DNA of 64,000 bases from Treponema sp. (GCA_024693045.1 JAILLQ010000046.1:1-64000), one strand, 5' to 3'. Counted from the first letter of the stretch, positions 53,504 through 62,771 are shown. The notes: generated from the sequence alone by a model not told the origin. Numbers and translations are program-made.

Positions 53504-56119
53504 ATGAAGAAAATAATCATTTTATCATTATCTACACTTCTGCTATTTCTCACAGCCTGCAATTTTGGCATTCCGGAAAAGATATATCTCAAATTAAAAT
53601 CACAATACGCTTTTTCCATCGGTGATTACGAAAAAAAACTATCTGAATACATTTCTATTGATTCCATCCTTGATTCGCTGGAAAGCAGTTCAAGTACCGT
53701 AAACTTTGATATATACGACTACAATCCTAATTCTTCATCTCCATATCAGCAGTATTTAATGAACTTTTCATTTGGTGAAATTCCAATCAATATCAGCCAA
53801 TACTTGGAAGACATGGATTTTGCAAAGGATATTTCTTCTATTTCTTTTGACAAAGATATAGAAGTTCCTTCACTGGAAATGTCTAGTTCACCATTAACTT
53901 CAATTAATCTACCAGACATCAATTCAAAAATACGCTCTTCAGTTTCTTTCACAGAAATGAGTGTGCCAGTTCCTGCATCAGGAAGCATAACACCTGTTTC
54001 TCTCCTAGTACCAATTTCAGGCGTAACTTATTCATCAATACAGTTTTCAGCTGGCTATCTTAATGTAAAAATTACACCACCTTCCGGAATATCAGGAAGT
54101 ATTTCTCTAAATCTTTCAATTGGATCAAAATCTAGTTCAGGAACTGTTTCTGGCTCTACAGAAACAACAATACAAATTCCTTTAGACGGTCTTACCTTAG
54201 GGCAAACAATTCCAATTTCTGTAACAGGAACTTCAAACACTGGTTCCATAGGCATTTATTCACTTTCATTTGAATTGAGCAATGACACAGAAATCTCAAA
54301 AGTTACAGGGTTGACCTTAGATTTAGGAGATGACGGCAATATAAATATCAATCAGACAATAAACATGACTACCAATGAGGCATTCCTTAACTGTGTAATC
54401 GGAGAAGGTAATATAAAAGTTTCTTCAGCTCTTCCAAGCGGTTGGTCTAATATTACCCTAAATTCTGATGTAGCCTTAAGCGGAGGAATTTCTGCCTCGA
54501 ATTCAGATTTTACAGACAATAATGACGGCTCTTATCTCTTAAACAAAGAACTGGATTTAAGCGGAAAAACTTACACAGCCGGAAACATCGTCGCAAGTGG
54601 TACAATTTCCATAAGTCTTTCGAATTCCACAATAGTATTGAATTCATCAAACACTGTGGATTTGACTTTGAACTGTAACATTTCAACTGTTTCATCTGTA
54701 ACCGTAAACCTTTCCAGCATTGCCGAGCAGCTTTCTATCGATGTCTCGGAATCTCTTCCATCTGGTATGCAGAATTATATTTCCTACCTGATTCTGAACA
54801 GTTCTGGATTTACAGGAACTTACACAAATGAATTACCAGAAGGTAATGATATAACAATAAATACAGTTTCAGACTTCTTCGGACTTGGCTCAACTGCTAA
54901 TCCTAAGTCTACCACTCTGGCTTCAGGAAAAACTAATGAAACCTTTGAACTACTCTCTAGTGGAACAAAAACCATTACACCTTCTTCAGACACTGAAATT
55001 GACTTCAAAATCAATATTAATCTTCCTGGTGCAACAAGCCAGCATCCAGAATATGTCACACTTTCTAATATCGAACTAGGAAAAACATATAATTTCAGTC
55101 TAAAACTAACCCCAGTTTTTGACTGGGATTCATTAGGCTTAAATCCAAATGCTGTTTCGGGAATGTCTGACACAATAGACACAGGGTTTGAAGTTGGTAC
55201 AATCTTTAATCAGTTAACAGAAACCTTGGAAGACAGCACTGTAGTAAATAAACTGGAATTTACAGAAATTCCACTCTACCTTTATGCCCTTGCTCCAGGA
55301 ATAAGTAGCTTCCCAATAGGAATGGCCTTCCAGGGCTCGTTAAAAGGTATCGTTGGTACCACCGAAATTCCAATTCTTCCAACAGATGATGAAATTGAAG
55401 ACGGAACCACAAGTGCCACAATTCCCCTATCATTTTCTAACAGCCAACTCGTATTTGAATCTGATGAAATTGTCACATCCGACCTTGAAGAAGATGTTGA
55501 AAATAATAATTGTACAAAAACAGATTTGGCAGACATAATAAATGCACGATTAGATGGAACTCTTAAAATCAATTATGACCTTAGGCTTACAGGTACAGGT
55601 CAAAACAATGAAATTGTCATCAAAAAAGAAGATTTGGAAGGGCTTGATATAACTTCAATTCAAATGCTTGCACGAATGGTAGTCAAACTTAAACTGAATG
55701 TAACGGATGAAATTACCCTGGACCTTTTAAAACTTGGCGACATAGAAAGCGGAACAGACATCTTCGACAGAACAAGCGCAACAGACTATGAAGATTTTGA
55801 AAAATACATCGATATTATTAATAATATTTCCGTCATCTATACTGTAGATAATGGAGTTTTCAACTACACAGATGCCTCAAAAAATGTAACAATAGAAATG
55901 GTTTCAACTAATCCTGAAATCGAAAAAACGCTCTCTTTGGGAGGCGGAACATTATCCCTCTCCATTGATGAAATGAAGAGTATTCTTAATACAAGTTGTT
56001 TTGCACCAACAATAAATATGATTGCACCTAGAGGAACTATCAGCATTAAAAGAGATGCAGGAATAAAAATGAATGCTGCAATTGTAATGTATGCAGACGG
56101 GCAGGTATTGATAAATTGA
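53504..56119 (+). CDS. Large beta-rich lipoprotein of unknown function
   Basis: This 871-residue lipoprotein has signal peptide MKKIIILSLSTLLLFLTAC (Cys19). The mature chain is very rich in Ser, Thr, Asn, Ile and Leu and poor in Arg. It is built from repeated short beta-strand stretches (GSISLNLSIGSKSSSG, VTVNLSSIAEQLSIDV), suggesting stacked beta-sandwich or beta-solenoid domains. I recognise no family or catalytic motif. Its stop TGA overlaps the TTG start of the next gene, a probable outer-membrane protein, so the two are translated as a pair and may form one surface complex. Treponema-restricted occurrence is my guess, untested. Confidence 0.75.
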   Translation: MKKIIILSLSTLLLFLTACNFGIPEKIYLKLKSQYAFSIGDYEKKLSEYISIDSILDSLESSSSTVNFDIYDYNPNSSSPYQQYLMNFSFGEIPINISQYLEDMDFAKDISSISFDKDIEVPSLEMSSSPLTSINLPDINSKIRSSVSFTEMSVPVPASGSITPVSLLVPISGVTYSSIQFSAGYLNVKITPPSGISGSISLNLSIGSKSSSGTVSGSTETTIQIPLDGLTLGQTIPISVTGTSNTGSIGIYSLSFELSNDTEISKVTGLTLDLGDDGNININQTINMTTNEAFLNCVIGEGNIKVSSALPSGWSNITLNSDVALSGGISASNSDFTDNNDGSYLLNKELDLSGKTYTAGNIVASGTISISLSNSTIVLNSSNTVDLTLNCNISTVSSVTVNLSSIAEQLSIDVSESLPSGMQNYISYLILNSSGFTGTYTNELPEGNDITINTVSDFFGLGSTANPKSTTLASGKTNETFELLSSGTKTITPSSDTEIDFKININLPGATSQHPEYVTLSNIELGKTYNFSLKLTPVFDWDSLGLNPNAVSGMSDTIDTGFEVGTIFNQLTETLEDSTVVNKLEFTEIPLYLYALAPGISSFPIGMAFQGSLKGIVGTTEIPILPTDDEIEDGTTSATIPLSFSNSQLVFESDEIVTSDLEEDVENNNCTKTDLADIINARLDGTLKINYDLRLTGTGQNNEIVIKKEDLEGLDITSIQMLARMVVKLKLNVTDEITLDLLKLGDIESGTDIFDRTSATDYEDFEKYIDIINNISVIYTVDNGVFNYTDASKNVTIEMVSTNPEIEKTLSLGGGTLSLSIDEMKSILNTSCFAPTINMIAPRGTISIKRDAGIKMNAAIVMYADGQVLIN

Positions 56120-57717
56120 AAAAGCTAACATTATTACTAACAGCAACTTTATTACTAACTTCTCACTATATTTTTTCAGAGCAAACAACTAATTCTGAAG
56201 AAATTGAATATCAGGAAAATGATAAGTTCGATATAGTTCAATTTGAAAAAGAAGAAGGAATTTATGTTGAACCCATCCCAGAAGAAAATAAATCAGACAC
56301 CCTGATTCCTGTACCTGTCATTGTTCCTGAAGAAAATATTGCAAAAGAAAACCCTCCTGCAGAAGAAATTCTTCCTGCAGACGGAGAACTTTTACCTGAA
56401 GAAAGTCAAGCAAATGATTTAACAGCAGAAAACCTTGGTGAAGAAGTTCCTCCTGTAAATCCAGATGAATTGCCACCTGTAAATGAAGAAGAACAAAAGC
56501 TTCTTGCAGATTTACCAAAAGGTTTTGACCTCATGGCTTTTTTTGAAAAAGAACAGCTGCTTGTAATTCCTCGTCGTATACTCGAGATTGGTTTTAAGAA
56601 TGATTTTGGACTTTCTAACAACTTCTTTACGGCAAAAGATTTTTTTGTAAAAGAGTTAGTAATTGATTTGCCTGCAATGGCCGATGACGTTCCGGACGAG
56701 GGCTGGCAGATTGATTTTCTTCTAAATAGCGAATTATATTGCAATTTTGTATTAAACAGAAAGTGGCAATTTGGATTTGCCAACGGAATAGAATCTTACG
56801 GTTTTGCAAATATTTCTAAAAAACTCTTCGATTACTTAGGAAATGGTTTCAATCTTTACGAATCACTCTATGTAGATGGAAAAGTTGATGCAGATGCCTT
56901 TTTCTATACACAGGCAAAAGTTGGCTTTAACATAAAAGGTTTTCATATAACCGCTAAACCAAGTCTCGTAAAAGCACTGGTTCACGCAGAATCATCGAAA
57001 ATGTACGCCAGTTATCAAAATGGAAAAGATGGAAGTACAAAAACATCCGCTCTTGCTGTTTTGAGTTTTTATGGCGGAACTGATTTAGAACCAATTTTTG
57101 AAAATGATTTTTCTTTTTCAAGTCTTGCAGGAGATTTGTTTAAGGATTTAGGATTCGATTTAGAAGCCGCTGTTGAACACAAGATTATAGATGGTCTGCA
57201 AGCTGGAATTTACACTCGAATTCCTATGGTTCCTAGCACCTTATCTTACTCTGCTGACTGGGAATTTAGTTTTAACTATGAAGTTGATAGCCTAAAAACT
57301 CTGCTACAAGGCGACGCTGAAGACCCTGAATTCGACGACGACAAAAAAACCTACGGTACTGCCAGCTACAAATTGCACAGACCTTTCCGTCTAGGTTTAG
57401 AAGCAGCCTGGAGACCTTTTGGAGAATGGTCAACAATCAGAGGTCTTATCGGTCTTGGGGTAAAAAAGCCTTATACTGGCGATGCATCAGCCTTCGTTGA
57501 ATACAATTTAGGTTATGAAGTTTTACTACTTAAGACATTTGCCGCATGGGTATCTTCAAGTTACCAGGAAGAAATCTTCAAACATGAAGTTGGGCTTGGA
57601 GTCAATTTAAGAATGGCAGAAATTGACCTTGGCATTTCTCTTCAAGGTTCAAACTTTAAATACAGTTTCAGTGGTTCCGGCGTAGGAGCCTATCTGAACA
57701 TGTGCTTTGGTTTCTAA
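56116..57717 (+). CDS. Probable outer-membrane beta-barrel protein of unknown function
   Basis: The 533-residue product starts at TTG 56116, overlapping the preceding stop (TTGA) and reading MKKLTLLLTATLLLTSHYIFS as signal peptide. No other start gives the signal peptide. An acidic Glu/Pro-rich disordered segment (about 25-135) is followed by a region of alternating aromatic/polar strands (KWQFGFANGIESYGFANIS, FNIKGFHITAKPSL). The C-terminus YLNMCFGF ends in Phe, as beta-barrel proteins recognised by BamA do. I know no function. Tight coupling to the lipoprotein suggests they act together. Confidence 0.72.
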   Translation: MKKLTLLLTATLLLTSHYIFSEQTTNSEEIEYQENDKFDIVQFEKEEGIYVEPIPEENKSDTLIPVPVIVPEENIAKENPPAEEILPADGELLPEESQANDLTAENLGEEVPPVNPDELPPVNEEEQKLLADLPKGFDLMAFFEKEQLLVIPRRILEIGFKNDFGLSNNFFTAKDFFVKELVIDLPAMADDVPDEGWQIDFLLNSELYCNFVLNRKWQFGFANGIESYGFANISKKLFDYLGNGFNLYESLYVDGKVDADAFFYTQAKVGFNIKGFHITAKPSLVKALVHAESSKMYASYQNGKDGSTKTSALAVLSFYGGTDLEPIFENDFSFSSLAGDLFKDLGFDLEAAVEHKIIDGLQAGIYTRIPMVPSTLSYSADWEFSFNYEVDSLKTLLQGDAEDPEFDDDKKTYGTASYKLHRPFRLGLEAAWRPFGEWSTIRGLIGLGVKKPYTGDASAFVEYNLGYEVLLLKTFAAWVSSSYQEEIFKHEVGLGVNLRMAEIDLGISLQGSNFKYSFSGSGVGAYLNMCFGF

Positions 57718-57785
57718 AATTTCCCCCAATTCTCGATAAAATCTATATTTATTGAGAAATTTATTAATGATAATTTTTCTCACAT

Positions 57786-57814
57786 TTGACGCTATCTGTA
57801 CAATTCTGTAAAAT
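57786..57814 (+). promoter_or_regulatory. promoter of the nfnAB operon
   Basis: TTGACG (57786-57791), 17 nt, TAAAAT (57809-57814), a strong match. The leader is about 30 nt with GAGGA before ATG 57852. Confidence 0.7.
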
Positions 57815-57851
57815 CAAACATATAGTTTATGACTTTTGAGGAAAATCTTTT

Positions 57852-58715
57852 ATGTTTGAAATTCTAGAAAAACGCAAGTTGTCTGACGCTTCGGCAACTT
57901 GGTACATGAAGGTTCGTGCACCGGAGATCGCACGTAACCGAAAAGCCGGTCAGTTTATCATCTTGCAGGTGGACGCTGATTTTGGAGAACGCATTCCACT
58001 TACTATCGCAGATGCAAACGCAGACGAAGGCTGGGTTGCTCTCGCATTTCAGGCTGTAGGAGCTACTACTTACAAACTTTCGCAGAAGAACGTTGGCGAT
58101 GAACTCGCAGCCTTGCTCGGACCATTAGGAAATCCATCTGTAATCGAAAAGAAAGATGGTCCTGTAGTAGTTGTAGGAGGCGGTTTCGGTGTAGCTCCTT
58201 GCTATCCAATCGTTCAGGCTCACAAAGCAATCGGTAACAAAGTAATCGTAGTTATCGCTGCTCGTACAAAAGATTTACTTATCTATGTAGATGAAATGAA
58301 GGCTATTGCTGATGAAGTTATCATCATGACAGATGATGGTTCTGCAGGACGCCAGGGGGTTTCAACAGTTCCTCTTAAGGAAATGTGCGAAAGCCAGTGT
58401 CCACCAGCAGAAGTAATCGCAATTGGACCTCCAATCATGATGAAATTCTGTGCTTTAACAACAAAACCATATAATGTTCCAACTACAGTTTCCCTCAACA
58501 CAATTATGATTGACGGAACAGGTATGTGCGGTGGATGTCGTGTCACAATCGGCGGCGAAATGAAGTTCGTTTGTGTAGACGGTCCAGAATTCGATGCACA
58601 CCAGGTAGACTGGGACAACATGATGATGCGTATGAAGTCTTTCAAACAGAGAGAGACAGAAGACTACCACAAATGTAACTTGCAGGCAGCAGCAGACGCT
58701 CTTGCAAAGAAATAA
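57852..58715 (+). CDS. NfnA-like FAD/NAD-binding oxidoreductase subunit
   Basis: This 287-residue ferredoxin-NADP reductase-type protein is related to the small subunit of NADH-dependent ferredoxin:NADP oxidoreductase (NfnA) and to SudB. FAD-binding ERIPLTIADANADEGWVALAFQ is followed by a nucleotide-binding VVVGGGFGVAPCYPIVQA. The 2Fe-2S cluster is bound by Cys residues around GTGMCGGCRVTIGGEMKFVCVDGPEFD. It partners the following gene. Together they likely couple NADH, ferredoxin and NADPH, and an older annotation as a glutamate synthase-related protein is less likely. Confidence 0.85.
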   Translation: MFEILEKRKLSDASATWYMKVRAPEIARNRKAGQFIILQVDADFGERIPLTIADANADEGWVALAFQAVGATTYKLSQKNVGDELAALLGPLGNPSVIEKKDGPVVVVGGGFGVAPCYPIVQAHKAIGNKVIVVIAARTKDLLIYVDEMKAIADEVIIMTDDGSAGRQGVSTVPLKEMCESQCPPAEVIAIGPPIMMKFCALTTKPYNVPTTVSLNTIMIDGTGMCGGCRVTIGGEMKFVCVDGPEFDAHQVDWDNMMMRMKSFKQRETEDYHKCNLQAAADALAKK

Positions 58716-58737
58716 CAGTCATTATCAGGAAAAAATT

Positions 58738-60222
58738 ATGGCACATAAAACAGTAGAAGAATTGAATAATATAGCAAAAGAAGAACTTGCTAAAATCGAA
58801 GGCAAGACACTTACTCCAAAAGACAGAATGGCTATTCCTCAGCAGGAAATGCCAAGCCGAGAACCAAAAGCCCGCGCCCGCCAGATGGAAGAAGTAGCAC
58901 TTGGTTACACAGAAGAACAGGCTGTTATCGAAGCAAACCGTTGTCTTCAGTGTAAGGCTATGCCATGTATCAAAGGCTGCCCTGTAGGAGTTAAAATCCC
59001 TAACTTTATCGCAAAAATTGCTGCACGCGACTTCAAGGGCGCTGTAGACACAATTAAAGAAACATCTTTACTTCCTGCAATCTGTGGACGCGTTTGTCCT
59101 CAGGAAAAACAGTGTCAGGGAATGTGTACTATTGGTAAATCCCTTAAATCAGCAGAAAAAGCAGTATCTATCGGACGCCTTGAACGCTTCGTAGCAGACT
59201 GGGAAAGAAATAACAACAAAGTAACAATGCCAGAAATCGCTGCAAAAACAGGCAAAAAAGTTGCAGTAATCGGAGCAGGTCCAGCAGGTCTTACAGTAGC
59301 CGCTGACTGTGCACGAGCAGGTCACGAAGTAACAGTATTTGAAGCATTCCACAAAGCCGGTGGAGTAATGATGTACGGTATTCCTGAATTCCGTCTTCCA
59401 AAATCAATCGTTCAGAATGAAATCGACAATCTTAAGAAAATGGGTGTTAAATTCGAAATGAACTTCCTTGTTGGAAGAACAGACACTCTCGACCAGCTTC
59501 TTGAAGAAAAAGGCTTCGATGCAGCTTTCGTAGGAACTGGAGCAGGTCTTCCTAAGTTTATGAGAATTCCAGGAGAAAACCTTATCGGCGTATTCTCTGC
59601 AAACGAATATCTTACACGCGCTAACCTTATGAAAGGTTACGATAAAGCTCATGCAGCTACCCCTATCTACGAAGCAAAACATGTAGTAGTTTGTGGTGCT
59701 GGTAACGTTGCAATGGATGCAGCCCGCATGGCTTTTCGCCTTGGTGCAGAGCAGGTTGATATAGTTTACCGCCGAACACGCGCAGAAATGCCAGCTCGTC
59801 TTGAAGAAATTGCACACGCTGAAGAAGAAGGCGTAAACTTCAGATTCCTTGAAAATCCAGTAGAAGTTCTTGGAACAGAAGACGGCCATGTTCGCGGTGT
59901 AAAGGTCCTTTCATACGAACTCGGCGAACCAGATGCTTCCGGCAGACGCAGCCCAGTTGCAATTCCTGGTAGTGAACATGAAATCGAATGTGATGCAATG
60001 ATTGTTGCTCTTGGAAACGGTTCTAACCCACTCCTAGTAAAAACAACACCAGGTTTGAACCAGGACGCAAAGGGACACATCGTTGTAGATGAATCACAGG
60101 CTACAAGCAAAACAAAAGTTTGGGCCGGTGGAGACATCGTTCTTGGTGCAGCTACAGTAATTCTTGCAATGGGTGAAGGCCGCAAAGCCGCAGCCGCAAT
60201 GAATGCATACCTTGCTGGCTAA
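58738..60222 (+). CDS. NfnB/GltD-like FAD- and Fe-S-containing NADPH oxidoreductase subunit
   Basis: This protein of about 494 residues starts at ATG 58738, with CAGGA upstream; the frame is open to 58702 inside nfnA. The N-terminal Fe-S domain has CLQCKAMPCIKGCPVGVKIP and ICGRVCPQEKQCQGMC. Then two dinucleotide folds follow: VAVIGAGPAGLTVAADCARAGHEVTVFEA and VVVCGAGNVAMDAARMAFRLGAE. This matches NfnB/SudA and the GltD small subunit. There is no GltB large subunit nearby, so glutamate synthase is unlikely. It forms a pair with the preceding gene, 22 nt apart. Confidence 0.86.
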   Translation: MAHKTVEELNNIAKEELAKIEGKTLTPKDRMAIPQQEMPSREPKARARQMEEVALGYTEEQAVIEANRCLQCKAMPCIKGCPVGVKIPNFIAKIAARDFKGAVDTIKETSLLPAICGRVCPQEKQCQGMCTIGKSLKSAEKAVSIGRLERFVADWERNNNKVTMPEIAAKTGKKVAVIGAGPAGLTVAADCARAGHEVTVFEAFHKAGGVMMYGIPEFRLPKSIVQNEIDNLKKMGVKFEMNFLVGRTDTLDQLLEEKGFDAAFVGTGAGLPKFMRIPGENLIGVFSANEYLTRANLMKGYDKAHAATPIYEAKHVVVCGAGNVAMDAARMAFRLGAEQVDIVYRRTRAEMPARLEEIAHAEEEGVNFRFLENPVEVLGTEDGHVRGVKVLSYELGEPDASGRRSPVAIPGSEHEIECDAMIVALGNGSNPLLVKTTPGLNQDAKGHIVVDESQATSKTKVWAGGDIVLGAATVILAMGEGRKAAAAMNAYLAG

Positions 60223-60248
60223 TAACAGAAAATAAAGCATTTTGCTGA

Positions 60249-60306
60249 ATCCCCGAAAAGTGCAGAAAGAAGAAATTTAATCCGCCCTTTATCGGGGATT
60301 TTTTTC
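60249..60306 (+). terminator. terminator of the nfnAB operon
   Basis: ATCCCCGA (60249-60256) pairs with TCGGGGAT (60292-60299), followed by a T-run. The loop is long (35 bases) and could fold further. Confidence 0.75.
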
Positions 60307-60329
60307 TTAGGGATAGCAGATTTTCTTCC

Positions 60330-60335
60330 GATAAT
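60330..60335 (+). promoter_or_regulatory. possible leaderless-type -10 box of the GerMN gene
   Basis: GATAAT (60330-60335) ends 6 nt before ATG 60342. No good -35 box at the proper distance and no Shine-Dalgarno. It is the weakest of the leaderless candidates. Confidence 0.35.
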
Positions 60336-60341
60336 AATAAT

Positions 60342-61199
60342 ATGTCAGACAAAAAAACAAAAAATAACACAGGCATTTATGTAGCCGCCTTTTTCTTATG
60401 TGTAATTCTTTTGATAATGTTATTTTTCGTACAAAAAGATAACATCCTTTCTAATTTAAAAAAAACTAACTTCTTTGAACGAGTTGGTGTTTCAACCCCG
60501 GATTTTGTAACTAAACATCCAGAAAAAACTATAAGCCCAGCCCCAGAAGAAAAGTTTGAATTCGACCTCATGGAAGATTCAACAAAGACTACTGTAACAC
60601 AGCCTGTAATAAGCCAGGAAGAAGAAATTCAAGTCCAGGCAGACAATCCAATAGATCAAGAAATAATCGCTGCTACAAAAGCAGCCGAAAGCGTAAAAAC
60701 TAGCAACTACGAAAAAGAAGAAGCAAGCAAGGTTGTAGAAAGCCAGAAGCCTCAGCCAACAAAAGTTGAAGCAACTAAAATTGAAGGAAGAAAGACAAAT
60801 CTTTGCTTTGTAATAATCGATTCAGAAGGAAAAGTAAACCGTAAAATTATTACACGAACACTTCCTAAAACAGATTCTCCTTTGACCGAAGCAATCAAAG
60901 CCTTAATTGCCGGCCCAATACCTAGTGAAAGTAATTGTATGAACCTAATCCCAGCAGGAACCCGCTTAATTGGTGCATCGGTAAAAAACGGGGTTGCAAC
61001 TCTAAACTTCAATGAAAATTTTGAATTCAATACCTACGGAGTAGAAGGCTGTATAGCTCAACTAATGCAAATTGTTTATACAGCAACAGAATTTTCTACT
61101 GTCAAAAGTGTTCAGTTTCTGATTGAAGGCGAAAAAAAGGAATATCTTGGTACAGAAGGTCAATGGATTGGCTCTCCTCTTTCAAGAAGCAGTTTTTAA
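60342..61199 (+). CDS. GerMN-domain membrane-anchored protein
   Basis: The 285-residue product has one N-terminal transmembrane segment (about 12-28) and a Glu/Lys-rich extracytoplasmic linker (about 60-145). A C-terminal GerMN domain (about 150-275) has EAIKALIAGPIP, PAGTRLIGASVKNGVATLNFNENF and CIAQLMQIVYTATEF. GerMN occurs in spore-germination proteins and in envelope proteins of non-sporing bacteria, so here it is probably a cell-envelope protein. It is convergent with the next gene, one base between stops. Confidence 0.82.
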   Translation: MSDKKTKNNTGIYVAAFFLCVILLIMLFFVQKDNILSNLKKTNFFERVGVSTPDFVTKHPEKTISPAPEEKFEFDLMEDSTKTTVTQPVISQEEEIQVQADNPIDQEIIAATKAAESVKTSNYEKEEASKVVESQKPQPTKVEATKIEGRKTNLCFVIIDSEGKVNRKIITRTLPKTDSPLTEAIKALIAGPIPSESNCMNLIPAGTRLIGASVKNGVATLNFNENFEFNTYGVEGCIAQLMQIVYTATEFSTVKSVQFLIEGEKKEYLGTEGQWIGSPLSRSSF

Positions 61200-61200
61200 T

Positions 61201-62748
61201 TTAATCTTTATCAAAAAATAGATTTTCGTAACTCTTTTGCAGCACAGTTAAAGCAGAAGTTTCACGGTTATTTGCAATCGTATAGGCTAAAGAGCAGGAT
61301 AATTCTTCTACACGATTTTTAGAAAATTGTGAACATGAACGCTTCACACTTTTAAAAAATTCCGGAATTAATTCCTGTTGTTTAGCAGAGATTATAAAGG
61401 CAAATAAAGAACCAGAAACCCTAAAAAGATTTTTTTGTATTTCTTGCTGTAAATTCATTTCATTTAGATTTTCTTTTAAAATATCAGAAAAGTTTGTAAT
61501 GTAAAAATTAGTTTTCTTTAGACCAATTGTGTTATTCAAGTGCTCAAGATTATTAATTTTAGCACAGACAAAAATCAAAGGCTCAAGATGTGAAATAATT
61601 TCTTCGGTAAAGAATTTTTCCAGAGATATCTGCTTTTTTAAACCGGTTAGTTCATCTGTATCAGATTCATTTTCCATGCGTTTTTTCATTTCCGAATAGA
61701 TATTAACCTTTACAATAATAAGGTAATATCCAATTTCCCTTTTTTTAGAAAAGAGCTCAATTTTTTTTCCATAGTACAAAGAGCGATTAGTAACAGCAGA
61801 AAGGTAAAATTCCCCACCTTCCTGTTCATCTTCAAAAAATCCCAATCTTGCAAAATTATTTTCTGAAAAAATTTGGTCAAAAGTTTTCTTATTATTAATG
61901 TCTATAGAATATTTTTTTAGAAATTCGTAACCACGATGATTTGCTTCAATAAAATCTTCATCTTTTGAAAAAACAAAAATCGGAAAACTAGAAGCCGAAA
62001 AAATTGTTTTATCTAAACTTCTCATCAGGGATTCTTTAGAATTGCTGTATATAACAATAAAAGATGCAACAGAAAGAATGAAATATGAAATAGAAGTAGA
62101 AAAATCAGAATATTGTAAATACAAGACTGGGTAAAAGTTTTCGATAAAAAACTTATAAATATTCATGACCAAAAATATAATCGAAGAAACCACATAAACA
62201 ATAACAACAATTTTTTTTATTTTAGGTCTCTTAAACTCTCTGTAAATCGAATAAATAATGCATAAACCAATACTTGTATAGCAAAAGACACTGTGAATAT
62301 AGTAGAAAATTGTTTTTGGGAAATTATAAGCAGGTAAATTAGCTAATGATACTACTTTAGGAACCTTAATAAAAAAGTGAACATTTGTAAAAAATTTTAT
62401 TCCAAGCATTAAAAGAACCGTCACACTTGGTAGAATATAAATTAAGTAGATTCTTTTTAACTCATGATCACGGTCTTTTGTAAAAAGATAGTAAGTAAAG
62501 GCTATTAAAGCACAAGTCGAAGTCTGCGCACAAAGATAAATAAGAGATTGAATAAACATCAATCCTTCAACGCCAGTAACAGTAAATTGTATTAAATCAA
62601 GAATTGCCCATAGTCCAAAAGAAAGTTCCCCTACTCCACCATGGAAGGAGGCCGAATTTTTCCTACTGGATTGCAAAAGTAAGCTACTGTAAATAAAACA
62701 ACAAATGGCAATTAATAACCTGACAATTAAGCCCTTATTTTCAAACAT
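61201..62748 (-). CDS. 7TM-PAS sensor with degenerate GGDEF domain
   Basis: This 515-residue protein has an N-terminal region of about seven transmembrane segments (like histidine-kinase N-terminal 7TM sensors), a PAS-like region (about 238-330) and a C-terminal GGDEF-fold domain (about 355-510, DTDELTGLKKQISLEKF). In place of RIGGDEF it has RVSGSLF (about 443-449), so the catalytic and metal-binding residues are lost. It is therefore not a diguanylate cyclase. It might bind GTP or c-di-GMP or only relay a signal. GGAAAGGG precedes the ATG. It lies 23 nt after the secreted protein gene upstream, probably the same operon. Confidence 0.8.
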   Translation of the reverse strand: MFENKGLIVRLLIAICCFIYSSLLLQSSRKNSASFHGGVGELSFGLWAILDLIQFTVTGVEGLMFIQSLIYLCAQTSTCALIAFTYYLFTKDRDHELKRIYLIYILPSVTVLLMLGIKFFTNVHFFIKVPKVVSLANLPAYNFPKTIFYYIHSVFCYTSIGLCIIYSIYREFKRPKIKKIVVIVYVVSSIIFLVMNIYKFFIENFYPVLYLQYSDFSTSISYFILSVASFIVIYSNSKESLMRSLDKTIFSASSFPIFVFSKDEDFIEANHRGYEFLKKYSIDINNKKTFDQIFSENNFARLGFFEDEQEGGEFYLSAVTNRSLYYGKKIELFSKKREIGYYLIIVKVNIYSEMKKRMENESDTDELTGLKKQISLEKFFTEEIISHLEPLIFVCAKINNLEHLNNTIGLKKTNFYITNFSDILKENLNEMNLQQEIQKNLFRVSGSLFAFIISAKQQELIPEFFKSVKRSCSQFSKNRVEELSCSLAYTIANNRETSALTVLQKSYENLFFDKD

Positions 62749-62771
62749 TCCCTTTCCTTTTATGCTTAAAA

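Noticed and set aside
58738..60222. Glutamate synthase small subunit (GltD)
   Set aside because: No GltB gene is adjacent and the tight pairing with an NfnA-like subunit fits NfnB/SudA better.
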